39,374 nt of DNA from a virus, in IMG/VR virus record IMGVR_UViG_3300009593_000004, positions 1 to 39,374 of that record; one strand, 5' to 3'. Below are positions 23,146 to 29,251 of this stretch, piece after piece (position 1 is the stretch's first letter; every line of letters begins with the position of its first letter). The notes under the pieces were generated by a model, which saw only the letters and a program-made list of their open reading frames with translations, had not been told where the DNA came from and ran no database searches. A program made the position numbers and the translations under genes.

Positions 23146-23495
23146 GCTGATTCCTTCCAATCTTGTGCCCAATCTTGTGCGTTGTAACGCTCTTCCCGCA
23201 TGAAGTTTGCATACATACGTTTACGCCACTGTGCATCTGTTTCATTGTTGCAATTAGTGCTTAAACCAATACGGTCGTAAACGACCTCTGGCGTAACTTT
23301 GACACCATCAGGGTCAAACATTCGCTGCCATAAAAGCAGACGAGCGAACACGTCTTGCCAGTTATCCTGCGTGATGGCCGAAAAACCGACCGTCATCATG
23401 TACCAGATCATGGCATGCGTCGCAGGCCATTCCTGTTCATCTGTGGGATCAAACCCATCTTTGTAACACTTAGTTACATCCCAATGTAAAGCCAT
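23142..23495 (-). CDS. Unknown Trp-rich protein
   Basis: A 117-residue protein with many Trp and Met (HWDVTKCYKDGF, HAMIWYMMTVGF, DNWQDVFARLLLWQRMF), predicted helical, with no signal or motif I recognise. ATG 23495 is preceded by a perfect AGGAGG inside GCACAGGAGGTGC. Fourteen bases of that leader are identical to the leader of the gene at 22059. The stop overlaps the small membrane gene start. Confidence 0.6.
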   Translation of the reverse strand: MALHWDVTKCYKDGFDPTDEQEWPATHAMIWYMMTVGFSAITQDNWQDVFARLLLWQRMFDPDGVKVTPEVVYDRIGLSTNCNNETDAQWRKRMYANFMREERYNAQDWAQDWKESA

Positions 23496-23540
23496 TCTTA
23501 CTGCACCTCCTGTGCGCTATGGCGGATAAAGCGATTTACT

Positions 23541-24326
23541 CTATCCTTCTGGCGAAAACCGAACATTACGGTTCCCCCTTATGCAAAGACCGCACACGGA
23601 GCATGCCCCAGTGCCATCCTGCGATGCATCCCACTTGACTAGCGGGATGCGGTCAATGAGTTCAGGACATTTCAAGGTGAAACCCTCACCAAACTCATCA
23701 GACATCTCTTGAGCCTCGTCCCATGTGTCAGCACAGAACGCAAGCCTGACCCAATCGTGCTCCTGTTTGCACGCTAAGGCCTCTATCATGTTGTCAGGAT
23801 CAACAGACAGGTAGAGAACAGAGTTCTCAGGACCCGCTAGATTCCTAACGAATTCAAAGTTTCTCGTGTACCCCCAGAACTTCACCTGTGGATACAGGAA
23901 GGCAATCTCACGCATGGCGCTTGCAAAGTTCAGGCTAGGAATATCGCCATTCCAGAACCATCGCCACGTAGGTTCAACACCCCTCTTGTCTGCTTGTCTT
24001 ATCATCTCGTCAATCATCGGAGATAGTGCACGCACTAGTGCAGGAACAGAGCGGCTATGAGTGAGAAAAGTCTGCCAGTTATCATGCAGGAGATTATGCA
24101 CAGTAGGGAACACTCGTGTGAGTTTCTCAGCGTAACACTGCGGTTTTTCGTCATCCCAACACCACGACGTAGCGTTATGGCAGGAATAGCGTGGGCCTGC
24201 AGGCAAACCAAACGTATTTTTCAATGGCGTTCCGTTATTGCCTTCTGTTCCCTTCCTGCGGACGTAAGGCGCTGTCTTGCGATCGCCTGACGCTCTAAAG
24301 GTTCGTTCTTCTACAACGTTTATCAT
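23541..24326 (-). CDS. GP88-like phage protein (radical-SAM-like cysteine pattern)
   Basis: A 261-residue protein from ATG 24326, which overlaps the preceding stop. The N-terminal third carries NTFGLPAGPRYSCHNATSWC followed by CYAEK (C49, C56, C64), matching the phage gene-product-88 family. The C terminus has CSVCGLC (C242, C245, C248). The middle contains WFWNGDIPSLNFA and VKFWGYTRN in an alternating strand-helix pattern. The cysteine sets suggest metal or Fe-S binding; enzymatic activity of the family is not established. The family is known mainly from actinobacteriophages, which bears on the host guess. Confidence 0.72.
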   Translation of the reverse strand: MINVVEERTFRASGDRKTAPYVRRKGTEGNNGTPLKNTFGLPAGPRYSCHNATSWCWDDEKPQCYAEKLTRVFPTVHNLLHDNWQTFLTHSRSVPALVRALSPMIDEMIRQADKRGVEPTWRWFWNGDIPSLNFASAMREIAFLYPQVKFWGYTRNFEFVRNLAGPENSVLYLSVDPDNMIEALACKQEHDWVRLAFCADTWDEAQEMSDEFGEGFTLKCPELIDRIPLVKWDASQDGTGACSVCGLCIRGNRNVRFSPEG

Positions 24327-24643
24327 TTCAGTAACTCCCATTCAATTCCATCCTCGTCTACGAATGACGCAGGAACGGTCAGGAGGCTCGCTCCTGCTGC
24401 GACAAGCCTCTCGTATTCTGCAGGAGTACACCCACAGGCGTACTCGTCTCCACAAAGGACACAGAATCCATAGACTCCGAGCATTCTCCTATACTCTTCT
24501 TTAGGTGTTTCATCATGCGTCACAGGACAGAAAAAGTCCTTTGCGCAGTAACACTCGTTACGCACTTTCCATGCGTTGTGTATGTCTTGCCACCAGAGAA
24601 AGTTTCTAAGTCTTCCCGCTAGTGATTTAAGTAAATGCAACAT
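24323..24643 (-). CDS. Cys-rich zinc-binding-like protein
   Basis: A 106-residue protein, with AGAGGAG before ATG 24643. After a basic amphipathic N terminus (LKSLAGRLRNFLWW) come two clusters: C31, C33, C39 and H43, then C61, C64, C70 and C72 (CVLCGDEYACGC). This resembles two zinc knuckles. The stop overlaps the GP88-like gene start, so the two cysteine-rich proteins are made together. Function unknown. A TTGACA promoter candidate lies directly upstream, making it probably the first gene of a transcript. Confidence 0.6.
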   Translation of the reverse strand: MLHLLKSLAGRLRNFLWWQDIHNAWKVRNECYCAKDFFCPVTHDETPKEEYRRMLGVYGFCVLCGDEYACGCTPAEYERLVAAGASLLTVPASFVDEDGIEWELLK

Positions 24644-24668
24644 AATTTCTCCTCTCGGTTGCCTTACA

Positions 24669-24697
24669 ACTATTGCACATCAAGCCGATCGTGTCAA
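24669..24697 (-). promoter_or_regulatory. Candidate sigma70-type promoter with inverted repeat
   Basis: On the minus strand TTGACA (24697-24692) stands 17 bases before AATAGT (24674-24669), four of six matches to TATAAT. It lies 26 bases before the start of the 24643 gene. The -35 is one arm of an inverted repeat, TGTCAA at 24692-24697 and TTGACA at 24705-24710, a possible operator. It shares the TTGACA...GCAAT layout with 22690-22663. Confidence 0.5.
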
Positions 24698-24719
24698 ATC
24701 GGGCTTGACACCGTAGGTC

Positions 24720-24947
24720 TTAGGCCTTTTCAGCCCTCAACGCCCTGTACGCCTCATAGCGTGCCTTCACACTCTTCATGCGATCATGCTTGCGATGATG
24801 CTCCAAAGTGCTCCCCTCGTAGGAAGCAAACGTGTTCGCAGGCTCGCTCGCCCTCACAGGAAGAGGCGGAGCAATAAAACTCTTATGCTCCCTCTTCGTG
24901 CTCACGGCCGCTAAGCCATCCCGCTCGTGTGGTGTCTGCTTATTCAT
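24720..24947 (-). CDS. Small basic protein of unknown function
   Basis: A 75-residue protein, polar and basic, with a Pro-rich middle (FIAPPLPVRASEPANTF) and a C-terminal helix rich in Arg, Ala and Tyr (KSVKARYEAYRALRAEKA). No strong Shine-Dalgarno is visible before ATG 24947. No family recognised. It stands alone between a gene-poor stretch and a promoter candidate. Codon composition fits a real gene, but a chance frame cannot be excluded. Confidence 0.45.
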   Translation of the reverse strand: MNKQTPHERDGLAAVSTKREHKSFIAPPLPVRASEPANTFASYEGSTLEHHRKHDRMKSVKARYEAYRALRAEKA

Positions 24948-25117
24948 TTAAATTTGCTCGCTTTCAGTGTTGGTCTATCCTGCGCGCGTGGGCACAAGCA
25001 GACACATGTGTGTGTATATAACGCAGGAAAGGGATCACAGGTAATGCGGGTGCCTTGTTCTGTTATCCCGCCACGGTTGCTCTCTCGCCTCGTGCCGTGC
25101 CTATGATCCCAATCCTG

Positions 25118-25146
25118 CGCAGAGCAGGCGACGTGCCTGCCCTGCG
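25118..25146 (-). terminator. Stable hairpin after the histone-like gene
   Basis: GCAGGC (25124-25129) pairs with GCCTGC (25135-25140) around a 5-base loop. An outer CGCAG (25118-25122) pairs with CTGCG (25142-25146), one mismatch between. On the minus strand it begins ten bases after the stop of the gene ending at 25156. No T-run follows, so it may be a weak terminator or 3'-end protector. The surrounding gap 24948-25155 holds no convincing gene, only a TATATA-containing AT patch near 25015 and this hairpin. Confidence 0.4.
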
Positions 25147-25155
25147 TCTGCATGA

Positions 25156-26061
25156 TTAGAAATCCAGTGCTATTTGGATGTCTTCTTCTATGTCAATTGG
25201 CAATTCTGCGATGTCATCCGCACCGAATTGCATGCCATCCTGCAGGACCTGCAGGTGTGTCGCCTCCACGGCTGCGAACATCTGCCGCAATTTGGTGACT
25301 GCAACCGTAGCCCCGAAGGACTCTGCCTCGTCTATGGCTGCGGACAGGATGTCAGACATTCTTTCCACCTCATCCAAAGCATTTTCAACATTGACCAGTT
25401 CACCATCTGCCGTGGCTGATTCTTCCCGCAATTGCTTCAGGTAAGAACGTGTACCAGATGCCGTAGGTGCTGCTGGATACTCAAGGCCTTTCAACCACGT
25501 AGCAGGTTTATTGTCGGCCATATCCTTCTCCCGCATAGGTGGCGGGCTCACAGGAGCCACATTCTCCTCAGCAGGGACTACGGCTGACTTAGAAGACGTA
25601 GTCTTCTTTTTTGCAGTTTTCTTCACCTTCGCTGCAGGTGCCTTCGCCTTCGCTGCGCCTTTCTTCGCAGGAGCGGCTTTCTTCGCCACCGTCTTTTTCG
25701 CTGCCTTTTTCGGTGCAGCCTTCACTGCGCCTTTCTTGGCGGAGTGACGTGTGCAAGCCTCATCGCACTGAGCGACCCATTGTGGTGCATTCTTGGCTAC
25801 GTAGGCTTTTGCTGCTTTGTAGTCGCCTCCTGCGATCAGGCCCTGCATGTGTTGGAACATGGCTTTCTTGTCGGTTTTCTTAACTTTCTTGGAAGACGTA
25901 GTCTTTTTAGAAGTTTTGGCAGTGGACTTCCTGCTTGGCGCTGGTGTGTCCTGTGGTTGTGTGGCAGGGGCGACCTGCTCGGATGGCTCGCTCGTTGTCA
26001 TCGCATCTTCGCTAGTGATGCGAATCGTGGCCTTTCCAAAGACCAGTTCTAATGTTTCCAA
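25156..26061 (-). CDS. Histone H1-like Lys/Ala-rich DNA-binding protein
   Basis: A 301-residue protein. Residues about 40-165 are dominated by Lys, Ala, Pro and Thr with repeated KKAAKK-type units (KAAPKKAAKKTVAKKAAPAK), as in histone H1 tails and bacterial Hc1/HU-extension proteins. A short globular insert (HMQGLIAGGDYKAAKAYV, with two Cys nearby) interrupts it. The C-terminal 110 residues are acidic and helical. Likely a nucleoid or DNA-coating protein acting early. TTG 26061 is favoured by AAGGTGG before it; ATG 26001 is the alternative. The GC-rich sequence contrasts with the late genes. Confidence 0.7.
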   Translation of the reverse strand: METLELVFGKATIRITSEDAMTTSEPSEQVAPATQPQDTPAPSRKSTAKTSKKTTSSKKVKKTDKKAMFQHMQGLIAGGDYKAAKAYVAKNAPQWVAQCDEACTRHSAKKGAVKAAPKKAAKKTVAKKAAPAKKGAAKAKAPAAKVKKTAKKKTTSSKSAVVPAEENVAPVSPPPMREKDMADNKPATWLKGLEYPAAPTASGTRSYLKQLREESATADGELVNVENALDEVERMSDILSAAIDEAESFGATVAVTKLRQMFAAVEATHLQVLQDGMQFGADDIAELPIDIEEDIQIALDF

Positions 26062-26495
26062 TGTTCCACCTTTCAGAGTGGTTTAAATTCCCCGACAATT
26101 TGCCGAGGCCCCAAACACCGTAACCGAACTAAAAACCGATTGCAAGTCGAATTGACAAAATCAGCAAAGTACCGAAGGTAAAAAATCCGAAGAAATTTCT
26201 CCACACGCATGTCACACAGGCACACACGAGGCATCTGGCATCGGTTTGAGCGTCCTGCAGCGGTCCGATCCTGCCTCGCATGCAGGCATGACATGCACAT
26301 GACCCATGACCCGCACACCACCCACGTCATGCGGCCACCATTCCCTGACATGTACGAGAAAAATCGGTCGTCAGTCCTCACGTCCTGCAGGACACATGCA
26401 CACGCATGATCGCATGACCCACCCCGCCCCTGCATGGGGGGGTACCCGCCCGCGCGTGTACGTATGTATAGATACAGAGGGGCGAATCGTTTAAT
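26062..26495. other. Gene-free region dense in CATG motifs, origin candidate
   Basis: I find no credible gene in these 434 bases. The half near 26062-26200 is AT-rich with repeated ACCGAA-like words. From about 26200 to 26440 CATG occurs about twelve times. CATGAC stands at 26287, 26298, 26305 and 26413 and in reverse as GTCATG at 26326. A perfect 12-bp palindrome GTCCTGCAGGAC is at 26382-26393. A GC-rich patch with GGGTACCC follows near 26440. Repeated short sites plus an adjacent AT-rich part resemble a replication origin or multi-site operator. Confidence 0.45.
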
Positions 26496-26678
26496 TCAGG
26501 AGACTGAGGTATTGTCTGTTGAGTAGAAGCCGCTGCCTTTGAGTTGAAATAGCAGGTCGGAATATATTCTTGTTGCTGGCTTGTTGCAGCAGAGGGGTGC
26601 TTGTAGGTCTTCTTTGATTGATTGGACTATCAGGTGGGCCTGATTACACTTTGAGCATTTGTATTCATACTTGGGCAT
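26496..26678 (-). CDS. FmdB-like zinc ribbon protein
   Basis: A 60-residue protein starting MPKYEYKCSKC, the classic opening of FmdB/Zn_ribbon_8 proteins. C8 and C11 plus C30 and C31 are the likely zinc ligands, and the usual tail GSGFYSTD is present. These proteins are small putative regulators in bacteria and phages. It is the first minus-strand gene after the divergent control region, so probably expressed first in the early block. Confidence 0.8.
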   Translation of the reverse strand: MPKYEYKCSKCNQAHLIVQSIKEDLQAPLCCNKPATRIYSDLLFQLKGSGFYSTDNTSVS

Positions 26679-26710
26679 GGCTTGTCTGCTTACTGTTTAA
26701 GTGTTATCGC

Positions 26711-26776
26711 ACTAGTTTAATAATTGCCAACGTCACTGAGGTGACTCAGCAATTATTACTAGTACTGTACTAGTAA
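26711..26776. promoter_or_regulatory. Divergent control region: nested hairpin plus 21-bp palindrome with ACTAGT boxes
   Basis: ACTAGT occurs at 26711-26716, 26758-26763 and 26769-26774. TAATAATTGC (26718-26727) is perfectly complementary to GCAATTATTA (26749-26758), and inside it GTCAC (26732-26736) pairs with GTGAC (26741-26745). Positions 26756-26776 form a perfect palindrome of 10-bp arms around a central T at 26766. The region separates the FmdB-like gene (minus) from the small terminase (plus), so it is a natural operator for both directions. The same box-hairpin-box plan occurs at 18360-18407. Confidence 0.65.
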
Positions 26777-26785
26777 GGCGCGCAT

Positions 26786-26838
26786 GTCCCAGATTTTCTA
26801 AAAAAAAATGGACTGCGGGCCTACGGCCCGAATGGGAC
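26786..26838 (-). terminator. Hairpin with T-run on the minus strand, terminator-like
   Basis: CGGGCC (26816-26821) pairs with GGCCCG (26825-26830) around a 3-base loop. An A9 run (26800-26808) gives nine U in a minus-strand transcript, seven bases after the stem. An outer pair GTCCCA (26786-26791) / TGGGAC (26833-26838) encloses all of this. It would stop leftward transcription before the early block, for example antisense reading from the late genes. The 7-base gap makes it an atypical intrinsic terminator. Confidence 0.4.
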
Positions 26839-26846
26839 ACCTGTTG

Positions 26847-26866
26847 TATAAAGCAGACAGAAGGAG
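26847..26866 (+). promoter_or_regulatory. Possible -10 element and ribosome binding site of the late block
   Basis: TATAAA at 26847-26852 lies just upstream of AAGGAG (26861-26866), which stands five bases before the small terminase ATG. I see no good -35 at normal spacing, so a transcript starting here would have an unusually short leader or need an activator. The ribosome site is clear; the promoter call is weak. Confidence 0.3.
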
Positions 26867-26871
26867 TTTGT

Positions 26872-27336
26872 ATGCCTCAGAATGGTGGCGGTAAAGGTTG
26901 GAAATGGGATGAGGAATCTGGTTCTAAGGTTATGCCTGAGAATTGGAATCTTATATTAGATTGGTTGTTATTGGGTCCTGATCGTGATCCTAAGCATCAG
27001 TATCAGTTGGCTGAAGAGTTGGGTATGCATGAGGACTCTATTCGCCGTATTAAACGTGATTCTAGGTTTATGCGTGAGTGGGATCGTCGTGCGGCTGAAT
27101 TGAATATATCTCCTGAGCGCACTCAGTCTGTTGTTGATGCTTTATATCAGCAGGCTGCTGGTGGTGATGTGAAGGCTGCTTCTTTGTATTTGCAATACAT
27201 TGATCGGTTTACTCCTAAACGTAAGGTTGTTGTTGATGATGACAGAGATGCTTCTTCTATGACTGATGAAGAGTTAGCGGCTGAGTTAGAAACTGAGATA
27301 CGCCATTTACGTATTGTTGAGGCTCCAGTTGAATGA
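26872..27336 (+). CDS. terS: Terminase small subunit
   Basis: A 154-residue protein directly before the large terminase genes. Residues about 43-65 (YQLAEELGMHEDSIRRIKRD) form a helix-turn-helix for packaging-site recognition. Residues 80-115 (QSVVDALYQQAAGGDVKAAS, then YLQYIDRFTPKRK) are the oligomerisation helices typical of phage TerS. The acidic C terminus (DEELAAELETEI) would contact the motor. TerS rings select phage DNA and regulate the ATPase. It opens the late block with a strong SD. Confidence 0.82.
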   Translation: MPQNGGGKGWKWDEESGSKVMPENWNLILDWLLLGPDRDPKHQYQLAEELGMHEDSIRRIKRDSRFMREWDRRAAELNISPERTQSVVDALYQQAAGGDVKAASLYLQYIDRFTPKRKVVVDDDRDASSMTDEELAAELETEIRHLRIVEAPVE

Positions 27337-27445
27337 GCAAGAGAAAGAAACTGACGATTTTGGGATGGATGACATTCAGTGGGGTGATGACGATACTGTT
27401 ATATGTGGTGTTGAGAATCCAGAATCTTGTGAGTCCTGTCAGTGA
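27329..27445 (+). CDS. Small acidic Cys-containing protein between terminase genes
   Basis: A 38-residue frame with TTG start at 27329, six bases after GAGG (27319-27322). Its TGA overlaps the GTG start of the terminase ATPase gene (GTGA, 27442-27445). The sequence is acidic (ETDDFGMDDIQWGDDDTVIC) and ends CGVENPESCESCQ, a possible metal knuckle. Overlap on both sides and late-gene codon choice support translation. A competing 47-residue frame from ATG 27333 lacks the neat overlap. It may only couple translation of the two terminase subunits, or serve as a packaging accessory. Confidence 0.5.
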   Translation: MNEQEKETDDFGMDDIQWGDDDTVICGVENPESCESCQ

Positions 27446-28329
27446 GTCGTTTAAGCGAATTACGTCAAGAGGCTGAGTGGCGGCATTGCCTTAACTCTGA
27501 AAAATACTTTTTGGAGAAATACTGGTATATCGCTCACCCTGCTGAGGGCAGGGTTATATTTACGTTAAGGGACGCACAGTCTGAGGCTTTGGATCGTTGG
27601 GCTAACCATCGTTATTCGTTGACGTTAAAGGCTAGACAGATTGGGTGGTCTACGTTGGTGGCTGCCCACCAGTTTTGGTTGGCGTTTTTTCATCCTGATC
27701 AGAACATTATTGATTTGTCTCGTACCGAGCGTGAATCTATTTCTTTGTTAAGGAAAACAAAATATGGGTATGGGCATTTGCCTGAATGGATGTTGGCTCG
27801 TGGGCCTAGGTCTTTAGCGGATCATCAGCAACGTATGATTTTTGATAATGGCTCTCAGATAACTTCTATGCCTTCTGCTTCTGATCCTGCTCGTGGCGAA
27901 TCTGCTTCTTTGATAGTGGTGGATGAATGGGCTTTCTTGCCTAATGCTGAAGAAGCGTGGGCTTCTATTGAACCTGTGGCTGATGTGGGTGGTCGGATTA
28001 TCGGGTTGTCTACTGCTAATGGTTCTGGCAATTTTTTCCATCAGTTATGGAATGGTGCCGCTACTGGTAACAACAAGTTTGATCCTATGTTTTTTCCTTG
28101 GTCTGCAAGCGAGAATCGTGGCGAGGAATGGTATGAGTCTCAGAAAAGTCAGTTGTTGCCTTGGCAGTTGGCTCAAGAATATCCGTCTAATCCTGAAGAG
28201 GCTTTTGTTCGTTCAGGTAACCCTGTTTTTGATTTAGATGCTTTAGACAGGATGGCCGATTTTTGTGAAATCGGCAGGACAGGCTATCTGGCTGAACCAT
28301 ATACTTCAGGGATTGAATTCAGATGTTGA
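27442..28329 (+). CDS. terL: Terminase large subunit, ATPase half
   Basis: A 295-residue protein with GTG start. It has the packaging-motor ATPase signature: Walker A-like LKARQIGWST (62-71), Walker B SLIVVDEW with D161 and E162, and coupling motif GLSTANG (188-194). The frame ends at residue 295 exactly where the linker to the nuclease domain is expected; the nuclease is made by the next gene. Both halves are intact, so the motor is probably a two-polypeptide complex. The stop overlaps the next ATG (ATGTTGA). An 8-bp hairpin lies about 50 bases upstream of the junction. Confidence 0.9.
   Translation: MSRLSELRQEAEWRHCLNSEKYFLEKYWYIAHPAEGRVIFTLRDAQSEALDRWANHRYSLTLKARQIGWSTLVAAHQFWLAFFHPDQNIIDLSRTERESISLLRKTKYGYGHLPEWMLARGPRSLADHQQRMIFDNGSQITSMPSASDPARGESASLIVVDEWAFLPNAEEAWASIEPVADVGGRIIGLSTANGSGNFFHQLWNGAATGNNKFDPMFFPWSASENRGEEWYESQKSQLLPWQLAQEYPSNPEEAFVRSGNPVFDLDALDRMADFCEIGRTGYLAEPYTSGIEFRC
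28255..28275 (+). other. Perfect 8-bp hairpin inside the terminase ATPase gene
   Basis: GCCGATTT (28255-28262) pairs with AAATCGGC (28268-28275) around a 5-base loop, about 50 bases before the start of the nuclease half. It could affect coupling or RNA processing at the split, or be chance. Confidence 0.35.
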
Positions 28330-28988
28330 CAGTTTTTAAAGAACCAGACGAGTTGTCTGCTTATGTGCTTGGGGTTGATACCGCTGAAGGCTTAAAACAT
28401 GGAGATTATTCTTGTGTCCAAGTCATCAATGTTAAGAACGGCGCTCAGGATGCTGTATGGCATGGCCGTATACCTCCTGACGAGTTGGCTGTAGATGTAA
28501 GACGTATAGGTTTATGGTATGGAGCGGCTTTGTGCTGCGTTGAATCAAACAACCATGGTTTGACGACGTTAACGGCTTTGAGACAATTGGGTTACCCCAA
28601 TTTGTTTCGTAGACGTTCTGTTAACCAAGTTGACCAACGCATATCTCAAGAGTACGGATTTAAGACTACTCGTGTGACCAAGCCTTTGATCATTGATGAG
28701 TTGGGTTCTGCTTTGAGGAATGGCGAAATTATTATTCGTGATGAGAATACTTTGGCTGAGTTAAAAACTTTCACAAGAAGCGAAAGGGGAACAATGTCGG
28801 GGTCTCCTTTTGATGACAGAGTTATGGCTTTGGCTTTGTCTAACCATATGAGACAATTCGTGAATGCCCCCGAATTTTCTCCTGTAGTTGATGACGAATA
28901 TACTTTTGATTGGTGGATGCGTTTAGCGTTAGCCAAAAAAGAATATGATGGGAGTATTGGGCGTTCCACCCAACGTGGGACGGTTTGA
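28323..28988 (+). CDS. Terminase large subunit, nuclease half
   Basis: A 221-residue protein with the RNase H-fold terminase nuclease motifs: D19 in YVLGVDTAEG, with HGDYS following; E74 in CCVESNNHG; and D164/D165 in GSPFDDRVMALALS. It cuts concatemeric DNA at packaging start and end. It has its own ribosome site, AGGGA at 28308-28312, ten bases before ATG 28323. In the frame of this gene a TGA stands at 28314-28316, and no slippery heptamer lies in the short window after it. Separate translation is therefore more likely than a frameshift fusion. Confidence 0.9.
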   Translation: MLTVFKEPDELSAYVLGVDTAEGLKHGDYSCVQVINVKNGAQDAVWHGRIPPDELAVDVRRIGLWYGAALCCVESNNHGLTTLTALRQLGYPNLFRRRSVNQVDQRISQEYGFKTTRVTKPLIIDELGSALRNGEIIIRDENTLAELKTFTRSERGTMSGSPFDDRVMALALSNHMRQFVNAPEFSPVVDDEYTFDWWMRLALAKKEYDGSIGRSTQRGTV

Positions 28989-29027
28989 CCCTTCAAATGA
29001 CGGTTTCCCTACAATAAAGGAAAAAAT

Positions 29028-29249
29028 ATGGTTAATGCCAAATGGAATGAGGTTGGTGCTGGCGAGAAGCCTCGCCTTGGACGTACTGACGTTTTGACTC
29101 ACGGTCCCGCACGACCTGCTGCACAAAATTCAGCAACGATGCGTGTTGGAAAGGCTAAGGCTGACGGTGGCGGCAATAAAGGCGCTTCTGTACCTTCACG
29201 CCAAACTCCACGTAATCCAAAAGGTCACAACGCCTCAGTTCAACCGTAG
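29028..29249 (+). CDS. Small basic, Gly/Ala-rich protein of unknown function
   Basis: A 73-residue, low-complexity basic protein (GKAKADGGGNKGASVPSRQT) with few hydrophobic residues, probably disordered. An AAAGGA sits six bases before ATG 29028. It lies between terminase and portal genes, where small head or packaging accessory proteins are common. No motif recognised. Confidence 0.6.
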   Translation: MVNAKWNEVGAGEKPRLGRTDVLTHGPARPAAQNSATMRVGKAKADGGGNKGASVPSRQTPRNPKGHNASVQP

Positions 29250-29251
29250 TT

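Noticed and set aside
24944-25153. A 69-residue minus-strand frame overlapping the next ATG as ATGA
   Set aside because: Odd composition (Arg, Thr, Cys, His), runs through the strong hairpin 25118-25146, no ribosome site; treated as non-coding.
25511-26086. Several plus-strand frames opposite the histone-like gene
   Set aside because: Mirror images of the Lys/Ala codons (Phe/Ala-rich products) without start signals.
26073-26435. A 120-residue minus-strand frame in the CATG-rich region
   Set aside because: Low-quality, Cys/Arg-heavy product, no ribosome site, overlaps the palindromes and the probable leader of the histone-like gene.
27333-27473. A 47-residue frame starting at ATG 27333 with a membrane-like stretch
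   Set aside because: Its stop lies inside the terminase gene without coupling; the TTG frame at 27329 has better start and stop context.
28325-28330. TTGACA at the start of the terminase nuclease gene as a promoter
   Set aside because: Lies within the coding overlap and lacks a -10 at proper spacing.
28300-28335. Programmed -1 frameshift joining the terminase halves
   Set aside because: A stop at 28314-28316 in the target frame and no slippery heptamer leave almost no room; the second gene has its own ribosome site.
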